Shown: positions 1 through 8,862, counted from the first letter of the stretch. The stretch: 64,000 bases of DNA from Marinobacter daepoensis DSM 16072 (GCF_000421165.1 NZ_ATWI01000010.1:124001-188000), one strand, 5' to 3'. Translations and numbers: made by a program. The notes: a model not told the origin generated them from the sequence alone.

Positions 1-2
1 GT

Positions 3-194
3 GAAGAAAACCGGCACTGGCTGACCCGCTGGAGGAAATTTCCAAGCCTGACTGCGGTGGCTCGCAACAATCTGTTCTTTATCCCACCGTCTCTTGTGCA
101 ACGACCAACGCCCAGAATGCTGGAAGGAACACGCTTGTTCTGTGAAAAACTGGAGCTTGCCCGCAGCCGAAGGTCGGGCGAGGTCCGGTTGTGA
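3..194 (+). CDS. btuF: Cobalamin ABC transporter substrate-binding protein, C-terminal fragment
   Basis: Open frame entering from the left edge and ending in TGA at 192-194; 63 residues are visible. The tail reads like the end of BtuF-type periplasmic corrinoid-binding proteins: an aromatic-rich stretch (HWLTRW, FPSL, AVARNNLFFIPP) followed by LVQRPTPRMLEGTR and a closing helix with a Cys. Its stop overlaps the GTG start of the permease gene by 3 nt, which suggests translational coupling. Family assignment rests on this tail plus the following permease and ATPase genes. The N-terminal signal peptide and most of the binding domain lie outside the window. Confidence 0.8.
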   Translation, partial: EENRHWLTRWRKFPSLTAVARNNLFFIPPSLVQRPTPRMLEGTRLFCEKLELARSRRSGEVRL

Positions 195-1162
195 TCAGGC
201 CATTGGCGCTGCCGTTGGCCACTCTGGTATTTGCCAGCGTCTGTGCAACGGTAGTGTCAATAGGAGTTGGCAGCGTCTCGATGACACCGCAAGAGGTGAT
301 GGCGGTTTTTCTTGGGCAGGGTGGCGCTTTGCAGGAGACCCTGGTGCTGGAACTTCGATTGCCTCGAACCTTGTCGGCGTTTGCTACAGGAGGACTCCTG
401 GCGGTTGCCGGAGCGCTGATGCAGGTGCTGTTGCGTAACCCTCTCGCTGATCCTTATGTGTTGGGGTTGTCTGGTGGGGCGGCTGTCGGTGCATTGCTGG
501 CGATGTTGGCCGGGCTCGGAGGCGCTGTTATTTCAGGTTCTGCTTTTGCCGGGGCCATGCTGGCCACGTTTCTGGTCTTCGGGCTTGCCCATGGGACTGG
601 GAGTTGGACGCCCTCGCGTTTGCTGCTCACGGGGGTCGTGGTTGCTGCGGGTTGGGGAGCGGTCATTACGCTGATGTTGGCAATCAGCCCGGCCCGGGAG
701 CTTCCCGGCATGCTGTATTGGCTGATGGGTGATGTGTCATATGCCCGAACCCCCTGGCCTGGGGTGGGCCTGCTGCTGGTTGTCTGTTTTCTGGTGATCC
801 CCTTAGGGCGTAGCCTGAATGTGTTGGCTCGAGGGCCGCTGCAGGCGGCTGCTTTGGGTATATCTGTACGACCACTGGAGTGGATGATTTATATTTTGGC
901 CAGCCTGTTAACCGCGACTGCTGTCACCATGGCGGGCAGCATTGGTTTCGTGGGTTTGGTTGTGCCACATATGCTGCGGTTGATCTTGGGTAATGATCAG
1001 CGCCTGATTCTGCCTGCCTGTGCGTTGGCTGGTGGAACACTCCTGGTACTGGCCGATACTTTGGCTCGGGTTGTCATTGCGCCGGAGCAGTTGCCAGTCG
1101 GTGTTATTACGGCCCTGCTGGGCGTTCCCACCTTTCTGTATCTGTTGTACCGGAGTCGCTGA
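191..1162 (+). CDS. btuC: Vitamin B12 ABC transporter permease (FecCD family)
   Basis: 323-residue polytopic protein of the BtuC/FecCD permease family, which forms the inner-membrane channel for corrinoids (or siderophores in close relatives). Around nine to ten hydrophobic segments are visible. The family signature near the C-terminus is intact: GFVGLVVPHMLRL, then a GG-rich turn, LADTLAR and ELPVG-like QLPVGVITALLGVPTF. The start is GTG at 191, overlapping the btuF stop; the stop overlaps the ATG of the ATPase gene by one base. B12 rather than iron specificity is inferred from the btuF fragment upstream and the cob genes downstream. Confidence 0.9.
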   Translation: MIRPLALPLATLVFASVCATVVSIGVGSVSMTPQEVMAVFLGQGGALQETLVLELRLPRTLSAFATGGLLAVAGALMQVLLRNPLADPYVLGLSGGAAVGALLAMLAGLGGAVISGSAFAGAMLATFLVFGLAHGTGSWTPSRLLLTGVVVAAGWGAVITLMLAISPARELPGMLYWLMGDVSYARTPWPGVGLLLVVCFLVIPLGRSLNVLARGPLQAAALGISVRPLEWMIYILASLLTATAVTMAGSIGFVGLVVPHMLRLILGNDQRLILPACALAGGTLLVLADTLARVVIAPEQLPVGVITALLGVPTFLYLLYRSR

Positions 1163-1956
1163 TGGTAAGTATACCGCGTCCTGCTATGCAGACTCTGAAT
1201 ACGTGTCAGTTGGTGATGGATATTCCTGGTCGCCCGAATGGCTATCCTTTGGATCTGACGATCAGGGCGGGCCAGGTATGGGGGGTGCTTGGTCCAAACG
1301 GGGCAGGAAAAACGACTCTGGTACACACGCTGGCTGGCCTCAGAGCGCCGCGCTCCGGCAGTCTGTGTTTTGACGACCGGTCGGCCTTCGGGCTCAAAAG
1401 GCGGGCATTTTCCCAGCAGTTAGGGTTGGTGTTTCAGGACCGGCAGGATGGCTTTCCGGCAACGGTTCTGGAAACAGCCCTGATTGGCCGCCATCCTTGG
1501 TTGTCGCCATGGCAAATGGAGGGGGCATCAGATGTGGCTTTGGCGGAAAACGCATTGGAAGCTCTGGATGTTCTCCACCTGAAAAAACGGTTGGTTCACA
1601 CTCTCTCTGGCGGTGAGCGCCAGCGGGTGGCGATTGCCACGCTGATGACCCAGTCACCACACACGTGGCTTCTGGATGAGCCCACGAATCATCTGGATTT
1701 GCACCATCAGGTTGCGGTGATGAGTTTGCTGACGGCCCAGGCAAAAGCCGGCAGTGCGATTTTCATGTGCCTGCATGACCTGAACCTGGCAGCACGATGG
1801 TGTGATCATATTCTGCTCCTCTACCCTGGTGGTGAAGCTTGCTGGGGGCCGGCAAATAGGATGCTGGTGCCCGAGGCTCTGGAGCGTTTGTATAACCAGA
1901 CATTGGTCACGGTTGAGGTTGATGGAGCTCCTTTTTTTGTCCCGAAACGAACTTGA
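1162..1956 (+). CDS. btuD: Vitamin B12 ABC transporter ATP-binding protein
   Basis: 264-residue ABC ATPase energising BtuC. Walker A GPNGAGKTT is at about residues 44-52, the Q-loop lies in GLVFQD, the signature LSGGERQRVA is near residue 150, and Walker B with D-loop reads LLDEPTNHLDL. The switch histidine is in CLHDLNLAARWC. The ATG at 1162 overlaps the permease stop and has CCGGAG about 7 nt upstream; an in-frame ATG at 1186 is a weaker alternative. The 130-nt gap after it separates transport genes from cobB. Confidence 0.9.
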   Translation: MVSIPRPAMQTLNTCQLVMDIPGRPNGYPLDLTIRAGQVWGVLGPNGAGKTTLVHTLAGLRAPRSGSLCFDDRSAFGLKRRAFSQQLGLVFQDRQDGFPATVLETALIGRHPWLSPWQMEGASDVALAENALEALDVLHLKKRLVHTLSGGERQRVAIATLMTQSPHTWLLDEPTNHLDLHHQVAVMSLLTAQAKAGSAIFMCLHDLNLAARWCDHILLLYPGGEACWGPANRMLVPEALERLYNQTLVTVEVDGAPFFVPKRT

Positions 1957-2087
1957 GCTGAGCAAGACCGTGGTTGTGTTGATGTGATGTTTGAAGGTGG
2001 CTTTTTTGGGGTTGAGAGAGAACTCGGCGATAAGCGGCCTGAGACTCGGACTCCGCCACCCGTAGAGAAACCCATGGAGTAACTGGA
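1957..2087 (+). other. Leader between btuD and cobB with an inverted repeat
   Basis: 131 nt without a gene. GGTGGC (1996-2001) can pair with GCCACC (2055-2060), enclosing about 53 nt that contains a T6 run and a GA-rich stretch. A clear ribosome binding site GGAG (2076-2079) sits 8 nt before the cobB ATG. I looked for the conserved parts of a cobalamin riboswitch (the GCCACTG segment and the B12 box) and did not find a convincing set, so I leave the element unnamed. Confidence 0.35.
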
Positions 2088-3395
2088 ATGATGGAATACA
2101 AGGTCCCGGCAGCCCTGATAACTGCGCCTGGTTCCGGCCATGGGAAATCCATGGTCACCGCTGCTCTGGCCCGCTTGCACCGAAACGCTGGCCTGAATGT
2201 CAGGGTATTCAAACATGGTCCGGATTATCTTGATCCCATGGTGTTGGAAGTGGCTTCTGGTAATCCGGTTTATCAGTTGCATCCTTGGATGACGGGGGAA
2301 GATGAATGCCGCTGGCGCCTGGCTGAAGCGGCCCAGACGGCTGACGTGATTCTGGTGGAAGGCTCGATGGGGCTGTTTGACGGTAACCCCAGCAGTGGAG
2401 ATCTCGCCAAACTCGTTGGTATTCCAGCTTTACCCGTTATTGATGCCAAGGGCATGGCGCAGACATTTGGAGCGATTGCACTGGGATTGGCCAGTTTTGA
2501 TCCTGAATTGCCAGTTTACCAAGTGATTGCCAACAAGACGGGAAGCGCCTACCACGGTGACTTGCTCCGCGTGAGCCTGCCCGAGGGAGTCCGATTTTTG
2601 GGCGCCATTCCTCGTAATGACGCCATGAATATTCCGGACCGGCACCTTGGGCTGATTCAGGCTGCAGAAATGAACGATCTTGGTGAAAAATTAGATCAGG
2701 CAGCCGCCGTGTTGGCATCTGCCGGGCTGGATGTGTTGCCCCAGCCCGTATCTTTTCACTTTGCCCCACCCAAGGCTCCGGAGCAGCACCTGCTGGGCCG
2801 GCGTATCGCGGTTGCCCGGGATGCCGCCTTTGGCTTTATATACCGGGCGAACCTGGACCTGCTATCCGCAATGGGGGCAGAACTCCGGTATTTCTCCCCC
2901 CTTCAGGATGTGGAAATGCCGGAAGCAGATGCTCTCTGGCTACCAGGTGGTTACCCGGAGTTGCATGCGCAGAGACTGTCTGAAAACCGGTCTATGTTGG
3001 CGTCGATCCGGGCATTCCATGGTGCAGGCAAGCCGATTCTTGCCGAGTGCGGTGGGCTGATGGCCTGTGCCGAAGTGCTGACTGACCCGGACGGGAAAGA
3101 GCATTCATTGCTGGGCCTGCTACCGGGCCGGGCCACCATGGCCAAGCGTTTGACGGCGCTGGGGCTGCAAAGTCTGGAAACGAACCTTGGCAGTTTACGA
3201 GGCCATACCTATCACCATTCTACCCTTGAGACACCTTGGCAACCGGTTGCTAAGGCGAGGAAACAGGCTGGCTCTGAAGGTGAGGCGGTGTATTGCGCCC
3301 GTAAGCTGGTGGCTAGCTATTTTCACGCTTATTTTCCGTCGGCTCCTGCTTTTGTTGCCGCGATTTTTAGGGGAGAGACCGTTGGTTTTTCCTGA
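2088..3395 (+). CDS. cobB: Cobyrinate a,c-diamide synthase
   Basis: 435-residue CobB/CbiA-type enzyme that uses glutamine and ATP to amidate the a and c side chains of (hydrogeno)cobyrinic acid in the cytoplasm. The N-terminal dethiobiotin-synthetase-like ATPase has a P-loop GSGHGKS near residue 16-22 and the GPDYLDP motif. The C-terminal glutamine-amidotransferase-like domain has its nucleophile in LAECGGLMA, Cys about residue 321, and a late TYHHS histidine motif. GGAG at 2076-2079 supports ATG 2088 (ATG 2091 is next). It begins the run cobB-cobO-cobQ-bluB. Confidence 0.93.
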   Translation: MMEYKVPAALITAPGSGHGKSMVTAALARLHRNAGLNVRVFKHGPDYLDPMVLEVASGNPVYQLHPWMTGEDECRWRLAEAAQTADVILVEGSMGLFDGNPSSGDLAKLVGIPALPVIDAKGMAQTFGAIALGLASFDPELPVYQVIANKTGSAYHGDLLRVSLPEGVRFLGAIPRNDAMNIPDRHLGLIQAAEMNDLGEKLDQAAAVLASAGLDVLPQPVSFHFAPPKAPEQHLLGRRIAVARDAAFGFIYRANLDLLSAMGAELRYFSPLQDVEMPEADALWLPGGYPELHAQRLSENRSMLASIRAFHGAGKPILAECGGLMACAEVLTDPDGKEHSLLGLLPGRATMAKRLTALGLQSLETNLGSLRGHTYHHSTLETPWQPVAKARKQAGSEGEAVYCARKLVASYFHAYFPSAPAFVAAIFRGETVGFS

Positions 3396-3430
3396 TTAAT
3401 CCGAATTTAACGAATCCGAGGAGAGTCATC

Positions 3431-4042
3431 ATGCGCGATCGCGCCAAAGACCCAGAACGCCATGCCAGACGGATGGCCGCGAAACAGAAAATCATGCAGG
3501 ACCGCATTGCCCGCGCCCAGAAGGAACAGGGTGTTCTGCTGGTGCTGACCGGGCCCGGAAAAGGCAAGAGCAGTTCTGGGTTTGGCATGGTGGCCCGGGC
3601 TCTGGGCCATGGCATGAAGGTGGGGATCGTCCAGTTTATCAAAGGTGCGTTTAGCACGGGCGAGGAAGCCTTCTTCCGGAGCCTGCCGAATGTGACCTAT
3701 CACGTGATGGGACAAGGGTATACCTGGGATACTCAGAACCGCGAACAGGATGTGAAGAGCGCGACCGAAGCGTGGGAGGTGGCCGCCGCCATGCTGAAGG
3801 ATGACCGTTACGACCTGATTTTGCTGGATGAGCTCAATATTGCCCTGAAATACGACTACATCGATCTGGACCGTGTCCTGGATGATCTGCAGGCCCGCCC
3901 GGAGATGCAACATGTCGTGGTGACAGGCCGCGGAGCGCCTCAGGAGCTGATTGATCTGGCCGATACGGTCACCGAGATGGGCGTGGTGAAACACGCTTTC
4001 AAAGATCAGGGCATCAAAGCCCAGAAGGGGGTGGAATTGTAA
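3431..4042 (+). CDS. cobO: Corrinoid adenosyltransferase (BtuR/CobO type)
   Basis: 203-residue CobO/BtuR/CobA-type ATP:cob(I)alamin adenosyltransferase, which adds the 5'-deoxyadenosyl group to reduced cobalt. The P-loop GPGKGKSSS is at residues 41-49, preceded by a basic N-terminal helix. The family motifs VGIVQFIKG, GQGYTW, LILLDELNIAL and VVVTGRGAPQEL follow in order. Length matches the family. AGGAGAG lies just upstream of ATG 3431. The stop codon abuts the cobQ start with no gap, so both are almost certainly co-translated from one mRNA. Confidence 0.95.
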   Translation: MRDRAKDPERHARRMAAKQKIMQDRIARAQKEQGVLLVLTGPGKGKSSSGFGMVARALGHGMKVGIVQFIKGAFSTGEEAFFRSLPNVTYHVMGQGYTWDTQNREQDVKSATEAWEVAAAMLKDDRYDLILLDELNIALKYDYIDLDRVLDDLQARPEMQHVVVTGRGAPQELIDLADTVTEMGVVKHAFKDQGIKAQKGVEL

Positions 4043-5506
4043 ATGCCCACCCTGATGGTGCAGGGCACCACCTCTGATGCCGGCAAAACCACGGTGGTGG
4101 CGGCTCTGTGCCGATGGCTGGCCCGGCAGGGTGTCTCGGTGGCCCCTTTCAAACCCCAGAACATGGCGCTGAACAGCGCGGTGACGGTTGATGGTGGTGA
4201 GATCGGGCGCTCCACAGCCCTGCAGGCTCTGGCCTGCGGGCTGGCCCCTCACAGCGATATGAATCCGGTCCTGCTGAAGCCTCAGAGTGATTGTGGCGCC
4301 CAGGTGATTCTGCGGGGCCAGGTTTACGGCAACATGGATGCGCTGGACTACCATGCCTACAAGGCCGAAGCCATGCATTCAGTGATGGCGGGTTGGCAAG
4401 CGCTGTCGGCCCGTTATGACGTGATCATTGCAGAGGGGGCGGGCAGCCCGGCGGAAATTAACCTGCGAGCCAATGATATCGCCAATATGGGATTTGCCGA
4501 GGCGGCGGACTGCCCGGTGCTGCTGGTGGGGGATATCGACAAGGGCGGTGTTTTTGCCCAATTGGTCGGGACGCTGGCGTTGATTTCGGACAGCGAGCGG
4601 TCGCGGACGGCCGGTTTCATCGTGAACCGGTTTCGGGGTGATCTCACACTGTTGGAGCCTGGTCTGGAGTGGTTATCGGTGCACACCGGTAAGCCCGTGT
4701 ATGGCGTTCTGCCTTATCTGCATGGGCTGGTTGTGGATTCTGAGGACAGTGTTGGCACGTCGGGGTCCAGTGATGCCGGTGCCCTCAACGTTGTGGTGCC
4801 GGTGTTGCCGAGGATCAGCAATCACAATGATTTTGACCCGCTTCGTCTTCATCCGGGGGTGAATCTGATCTTCGTTGGCCCGGACGAAGCGATTCCGCCA
4901 GCCGACCTGATCATTCTGCCGGGCAGCAAAAGTACGCGACAGGATCTTCGGTGGCTGAAGCAGCAGGGGTGGCCGGAGGCGATAAGCCGGCACCTGCGTT
5001 ATGGCGGCAAGTTGCTGGGTATCTGTGGTGGCTTTCAGATGTTGGGACAAAGGGTAGACGATCCCCTGGGGCTTGAAGGGGGCGTCGGCTGCACCGGGGG
5101 GTTGGGGTTATTGGACATGGCAACACGTATGGTGCCTGGCAAGCAACTCCGGACCGTGAGTGGCACCTTGTCGCCCCGGATCGCTGAAAGCATGCCGGTT
5201 ATGCAAGGGTATGAAATGCATAACGGAGTCAGCGAGGGCGCTGCGCTGGCCCGGCCGTTTGCCACGCTGGGCGAGCGTTCGGATGGCGCTGTCAGTGCCG
5301 ATGGCCAGATTGCCGGCACCTACGTGCATGGCCTGTTCGATGAACCTGCCGCCTGCGATGCCATCCTGCGCTGGGCTGGCCTTGAGGGGCAGGAAAAACG
5401 CGCCGTAGATTATCAGAGTCACCGGCAGCATCAGCTTGACCGGCTGGCTGATCAGGTGGAGCAGTGCCTGGATACCGACCGGTTAAGGAGGCTGTTACAG
5501 CTATGA
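4043..5506 (+). CDS. cobQ: Cobyric acid synthase
   Basis: 487-residue CobQ/CbiP enzyme that amidates the b, d, e and g side chains of adenosylcobyrinate a,c-diamide. The ATPase domain has [10 protein letters not shown] at residues 8-17 and the [10 protein letters not shown] motif. Typical central motifs are [12 protein letters not shown] and [11 protein letters not shown]. The glutaminase domain has [12 protein letters not shown], Cys near residue 328, and GTYVHGLFD near the end. The start directly follows the cobO stop. The final ATGA overlaps the bluB start by 4 nt, continuing the coupled operon. Confidence 0.96.
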   Translation: MPTLMVQGTTSDAGKTTVVAALCRWLARQGVSVAPFKPQNMALNSAVTVDGGEIGRSTALQALACGLAPHSDMNPVLLKPQSDCGAQVILRGQVYGNMDALDYHAYKAEAMHSVMAGWQALSARYDVIIAEGAGSPAEINLRANDIANMGFAEAADCPVLLVGDIDKGGVFAQLVGTLALISDSERSRTAGFIVNRFRGDLTLLEPGLEWLSVHTGKPVYGVLPYLHGLVVDSEDSVGTSGSSDAGALNVVVPVLPRISNHNDFDPLRLHPGVNLIFVGPDEAIPPADLIILPGSKSTRQDLRWLKQQGWPEAISRHLRYGGKLLGICGGFQMLGQRVDDPLGLEGGVGCTGGLGLLDMATRMVPGKQLRTVSGTLSPRIAESMPVMQGYEMHNGVSEGAALARPFATLGERSDGAVSADGQIAGTYVHGLFDEPAACDAILRWAGLEGQEKRAVDYQSHRQHQLDRLADQVEQCLDTDRLRRLLQL

Positions 5507-6204
5507 GTAATCACAATGACCCATTCACCGCCGCCCAGCGCGAGGGCTTGTACCGAGCCATCTTCGAGCGACGGGACGTCCGCTCCCAGTTCCTGCCGGA
5601 GCCGATTCCGGACGATGTGCTGGGCCGCATTCTCAAGGCCGCTCACCATGCGCCATCGGTAGGGTTTATGCAGCCGTGGGATTTCATCGTGATCGACAGT
5701 CTGGCAGTCCGTAAGCGGGTCCTGGCAAGCTTCAACGAAGAGAATGAGAAAGCCGCTGACCAGTATACCGGGCGTCGTAAAGACACCTACCGAAGCCTGA
5801 AACTGCAAGGGATCCTGGAAAGCCCGATGAACCTTTGCATCACCTGCGACCGGACCCGCGGAGGCCCTCACGTGCTGGGGCGCAATTCGATTGTCGAGAT
5901 GGACCTGTTCAGTACTTGTCTGGCGGTTCAGAACCTGTGGCTGGCGGCCCGGGCGGAGGGCATCGGCGTCGGTTGGGTGAGCATCCTTGACCAGCAGGTG
6001 CTTTCGGACATTCTGCAACTGCCTGAACACGTCTATCCCCTCGCCTACCTGTGTCTGGGCTACGTCAGCGAGTTTCTGGGACAGCCGGAATTACAGACCC
6101 GCGGCTGGCGCTCCCGCCTGCCACTGGAAGAGCTGGTGCATGGGAATGGCTGGGGCGGAAGCCTTGAACAGGAGACTCTGCTGGCGCAGCTGAAACAGCG
6201 CTGA
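5503..6204 (+). CDS. bluB: 5,6-dimethylbenzimidazole synthase
   Basis: 233-residue BluB, the oxygen-dependent flavin destructase that converts reduced FMN to 5,6-dimethylbenzimidazole, the lower ligand of cobalamin. The nitroreductase-like fold is shown by [15 protein letters not shown] and the BluB-specific [13 protein letters not shown], followed by [19 protein letters not shown] chose ATG 5503, which overlaps the cobQ stop as ATGA and has AAGGAGG 11 nt upstream; an upstream in-frame start at 5464 would lie inside cobQ. Its presence means the cell makes its own DMB aerobically. Confidence 0.94.
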   Translation: MSNHNDPFTAAQREGLYRAIFERRDVRSQFLPEPIPDDVLGRILKAAHHAPSVGFMQPWDFIVIDSLAVRKRVLASFNEENEKAADQYTGRRKDTYRSLKLQGILESPMNLCITCDRTRGGPHVLGRNSIVEMDLFSTCLAVQNLWLAARAEGIGVGWVSILDQQVLSDILQLPEHVYPLAYLCLGYVSEFLGQPELQTRGWRSRLPLEELVHGNGWGGSLEQETLLAQLKQR

Positions 6205-6210
6205 GGGGGC

Positions 6211-6630
6211 TCAGGCGCCGATGGGAGGGAGCTCCCTGACCAGCGTCCGCAATTCTCTGGTAATCACCATCAGCTCTTTTAACAGCTGTGGGTTGACGTC
6301 CATATGGCCTTCATATTCTGCAAGGTTCCGGGCTGCATGGCACTTGTCCAGCACCCGCCATTTTGCGTTGGGCAGGCCGAGAGTGTGTTGAAGGCATTGG
6401 AAGACAATGTAGCGGCTTTCAGACCGGTAGCCATGCCACCTCAGTGCTGCCAGTGAAAGAGCGTGGGCGGCGCCGTAGGCCAGGGAAAACTGGCTGTCCT
6501 CGGATAAACCCTCGATGCCGGCATCCCGGAGTTTGGTGTCGGCAGCGCGCAGCATGCCCTCAAACTCCCGGGCATCGGGCGGCTCCGGTTTGAGCCGTCG
6601 GATTTTGACCAGATTGTCGAGAGCTTCCAT
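6211..6630 (-). CDS. HEPN-like small helical protein, partner of the adjacent nucleotidyltransferase
   Basis: 139-residue, mostly alpha-helical protein encoded 14 nt downstream of the HTH-nucleotidyltransferase gene on the same strand. Size, position and the SLAYGAAHALSLAALRW helix and RNLAEYEG segment resemble HEPN partners of minimal nucleotidyltransferases (MntA-HepT type). In classical HepT toxins the RNase motif is R-x4-H; here the aligned stretch RNLAEY carries Tyr where the catalytic His would be, so RNase activity is doubtful. It could instead be a substrate-recognition or modified subunit. Function not shown by sequence alone. Confidence 0.6.
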   Translation of the reverse strand: MEALDNLVKIRRLKPEPPDAREFEGMLRAADTKLRDAGIEGLSEDSQFSLAYGAAHALSLAALRWHGYRSESRYIVFQCLQHTLGLPNAKWRVLDKCHAARNLAEYEGHMDVNPQLLKELMVITRELRTLVRELPPIGA

Positions 6631-6644
6631 GCGGAGGGCCTGAA

Positions 6645-7223
6645 TCAGTGGTTGAAACGGAGTTCGATACGGGGCTGTTCCAGTACCCGGGTGACAAAGC
6701 TCTGGTTGTCTTTGATACGCTGCTCGAACTCAGAGGGAGAGTATAGCGTGGGGTTGATGGTTCTTTGAAGCTGTTGTTCGGCGGGTGCGAGCCTGGTCAT
6801 CACGTCGCTGTAGCTCAGGTCGTGGCCGATCAGCATCAGATCAATATCACTGCCGGCGTGGGCATCCCCTTTGGCGATGGAACCGTAGATAAAGGCTTGT
6901 TCCAGTGTGTCTGCCATCGGGAGCAGCGCGTTCTGGATTACATCAGAAATCCCAAAAGTTTTCTGGACCAGTTGTCTGAGCTCCTGAAAAACGGGGTTTT
7001 CCGGGTTGGCCTGATAGTGTTTCTGGTTGCCATGCCAGGCCATGACCACCAGGCCAGCATCGGTCAGCTTGGCCAGTTCCCGAACCACCGTGCCCCGACC
7101 GATGTTTGCCAGCCGCACCAGCTCGTTCAGGTAATAACTCTGCTCTGGGTGGCCGTAGATAAGGGATAGCAGGCGTTGCTGGGTTTTGGTGAAGAGTGCA
7201 TCACCGATAGAGGTTCCGGGCAT
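6645..7223 (-). CDS. wHTH-nucleotidyltransferase fusion (MNT-type antitoxin/regulator)
   Basis: 192-residue two-domain protein. Residues 8-75 form a winged helix-turn-helix (YYLNELVRLANIGRGTVVRELAKL). Residues 105-190 form a minimal nucleotidyltransferase with the catalytic signature GSIAKGDAHAGSDIDLMLIG, carrying the GS and DxD residues. Such enzymes can adenylylate a cognate HEPN protein, encoded here just downstream. Fusion to a DNA-binding domain predicts autoregulation, and the upstream region carries an array of related palindromes (7247-7320). ATG at 7223 is followed closely by coding sequence with no better start. Confidence 0.75.
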   Translation of the reverse strand: MPGTSIGDALFTKTQQRLLSLIYGHPEQSYYLNELVRLANIGRGTVVRELAKLTDAGLVVMAWHGNQKHYQANPENPVFQELRQLVQKTFGISDVIQNALLPMADTLEQAFIYGSIAKGDAHAGSDIDLMLIGHDLSYSDVMTRLAPAEQQLQRTINPTLYSPSEFEQRIKDNQSFVTRVLEQPRIELRFNH

Positions 7224-7246
7224 AGTGAATGCGGGCCTTTTTAGGT

Positions 7247-7320
7247 CTCAATATGGGTACTTTAGTACCCAATGTAGGTATTTTCAATCCCAATGTGGGT
7301 CTTTAGAGTCCCATATTGGG
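7247..7320. promoter_or_regulatory. Palindromic operator array between divergent genes
   Basis: Four related half-elements lie between the HTH-nucleotidyltransferase start and the glycosylase start: TCAATATGGG (7248-7257), the perfect hairpin GGGTAC-TTTA-GTACCC (7255-7270) running into CCCAATGTAGG (7268-7278), CCCAATGTGGG (7289-7299) and CCCATATTGGG (7310-7320). The left half (7247-7278) and right half (7289-7320) are imperfect inverted copies of each other around about 7283. This is what a cooperative repressor site for both divergent promoters would look like. The wHTH protein beside it is the obvious candidate binder, by inference. Confidence 0.65.
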
Positions 7321-7337
7321 GCTTCAGGAGGGCGATA

Positions 7338-8006
7338 ATGAGCTTTAACACCTTTTACCAGCAGGCCCTCGCTCGCAAGGGTGGAGAGAAGGTTCTGGCG
7401 TCTATGCTTCCGACGGTGCCAGACAGGCATCGCCTGACAGAGATGGGAGATGATCGTTATCTGTCCGAAATCACCCGCTGCATTTTCAAAGCGGGGTTTG
7501 TCTGGCGGGTGATCGAGAATAAATGGCCGGAGTTTGAAGCCGCGTTTGAAGGTTTTGTCCCCGCCTACTGGCAGCAGGTTCCGCCAGAGGTGCTCGAGCA
7601 GCTTGCCACTGATGAGCGGATTGTCCGCAATATGCAGAAAATCCGGACGGTGCCGGAGAACGCCCGAATGATCATGGATGTGGTGAAAGACCATGGCAGC
7701 TTTGGTCAGTTCCTGGCGCAGTGGCCGTCTGAGGATCAGGTTGGGTTGTTGCTATACCTGAAACGGAATGGTGCGCGCTTGGGGGGAAACTCCGCCCAGT
7801 ATTTTCTGCGGCGGGTAGGCTGGGATGGCTTTATTCTCTCCCATGATGTGGTGACAGCCTTGTCCAGAGCTGGACTTCTGGATGCCTCTCCGGCTAGCAA
7901 AAAAGGCCTGACCCAGGCCCAGGAGGCGTTTAATCGCTGGCATCAGGAAACCGGCATGCCCATTGCCCACCTGTCCCGGATTGTCTCGTTTACGGTGGAT
8001 AACTGA
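7338..8006 (+). CDS. DNA-3-methyladenine glycosylase I family protein
   Basis: 222-residue protein related to Tag-type 3-methyladenine DNA glycosylases, which excise alkylated adenine in base-excision repair. Recognisable segments are FKAGFVWRVIENKWPEFEAAF near residues 50-70 and the late GFILSHDVVTAL. It is a divergent branch, so substrate range is uncertain. ATG 7338 has AGGAGG 6 nt upstream; the upstream in-frame start at 7293 would read through the operator array and is rejected. It is divergent from the HTH-nucleotidyltransferase module and shares its promoter region, so the two may be co-regulated. Confidence 0.75.
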   Translation: MSFNTFYQQALARKGGEKVLASMLPTVPDRHRLTEMGDDRYLSEITRCIFKAGFVWRVIENKWPEFEAAFEGFVPAYWQQVPPEVLEQLATDERIVRNMQKIRTVPENARMIMDVVKDHGSFGQFLAQWPSEDQVGLLLYLKRNGARLGGNSAQYFLRRVGWDGFILSHDVVTALSRAGLLDASPASKKGLTQAQEAFNRWHQETGMPIAHLSRIVSFTVDN

Positions 8007-8025
8007 AGGGAAACTCAGGTCTGGG

Positions 8026-8802
8026 CTACAGAAACAGCAGGAGCACCAGTTCACTGAACACCACCGAGGCACCCAGTGCGTCTCCGGTGTAGCCACCTAG
8101 CTGGCGGTGCAGATAGCGTCCCCACAGGAGAGCCACCAGCACCACCGCGGTAAAGGCGGCTGGCACCAGCAGTATTTGCCAGGCCGTCAGTGTTGCCGTC
8201 AGTAGCAGCACGAAGCCGGTGGCAGCCAGCAAGCGAGTGAGGGAGAACCCGTCAGCCACGGGTTTGGATTTGCTCTTGTCCGGGTCCGTTACGTATGGCA
8301 GCGAGGCCATCAGCAGCAATGGCGTCAGTCGGGAAACCGCCGGCGCCACCAGCAGCGCCAGCCAGACAAACCGGGCGTCGGCCAGGAGTGCAACTTTCAG
8401 CATCAACGCCATGACCAGCGCGACGGTGCCGTAGGTTCCGATGCGGCTGTCTTTCATGATCTCCAATCGTTTTTCGACAGAGTACCCCCCGCCAAGAGCA
8501 TCCACACTGTCGGCCAGACCGTCCTCATGGAACGCGCCAGTAACAAAGAGGTGCAGGATGGTAACCAGAACAAGGGCCACGATGGGGCTGGCAATCCATA
8601 ATGCCGCAGAGTAAGTGGCCGCATAGAGGGCGCCCAGCATCAGCCCCACGAGGGGAAAGTAGACGCTGCTCTGATTCATCAGGCGTTGGGAATAATCGAT
8701 CCGGGCGAGCATCGGGATGCGGGTAAGGAAACCGATGGCCAGCCAGAAGGCCTGCCATTCCTGGGTAATGCTTGAGCGGGGTGACACGGGCGCCTCCGTC
8801 AC
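8026..8802 (-). CDS. cobS: Adenosylcobinamide-GDP ribazoletransferase (cobalamin synthase)
   Basis: 258-residue integral membrane enzyme joining adenosylcobinamide-GDP and alpha-ribazole (phosphate) in the last assembly steps of cobalamin. The N-terminal FLTRIPM and the acidic signature FHEDGLADSVDALGGG (about residues 91-106), then MKDSRIGTYG, identify CobS. Six or so hydrophobic segments follow. It is convergent with the glycosylase gene and separated from the rest of the cob block by the HEPN/nucleotidyltransferase/glycosylase insert. cobU, cobT, cobC and cobD are not in this window. Confidence 0.94.
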   Translation of the reverse strand: MTEAPVSPRSSITQEWQAFWLAIGFLTRIPMLARIDYSQRLMNQSSVYFPLVGLMLGALYAATYSAALWIASPIVALVLVTILHLFVTGAFHEDGLADSVDALGGGYSVEKRLEIMKDSRIGTYGTVALVMALMLKVALLADARFVWLALLVAPAVSRLTPLLLMASLPYVTDPDKSKSKPVADGFSLTRLLAATGFVLLLTATLTAWQILLVPAAFTAVVLVALLWGRYLHRQLGGYTGDALGASVVFSELVLLLFL

Positions 8803-8862
8803 GGAATAAAGGCGCCCATTGTACGCGAGAGTTGCGGGTTTTGTGGCGATCCTGCCGCCGGC

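Noticed and set aside
1957..2087. Cobalamin riboswitch before cobB
   Set aside because: The leader is short (131 nt) and I could not find the conserved GCCACTG segment or B12 box in the right order, so only an unnamed leader is reported.
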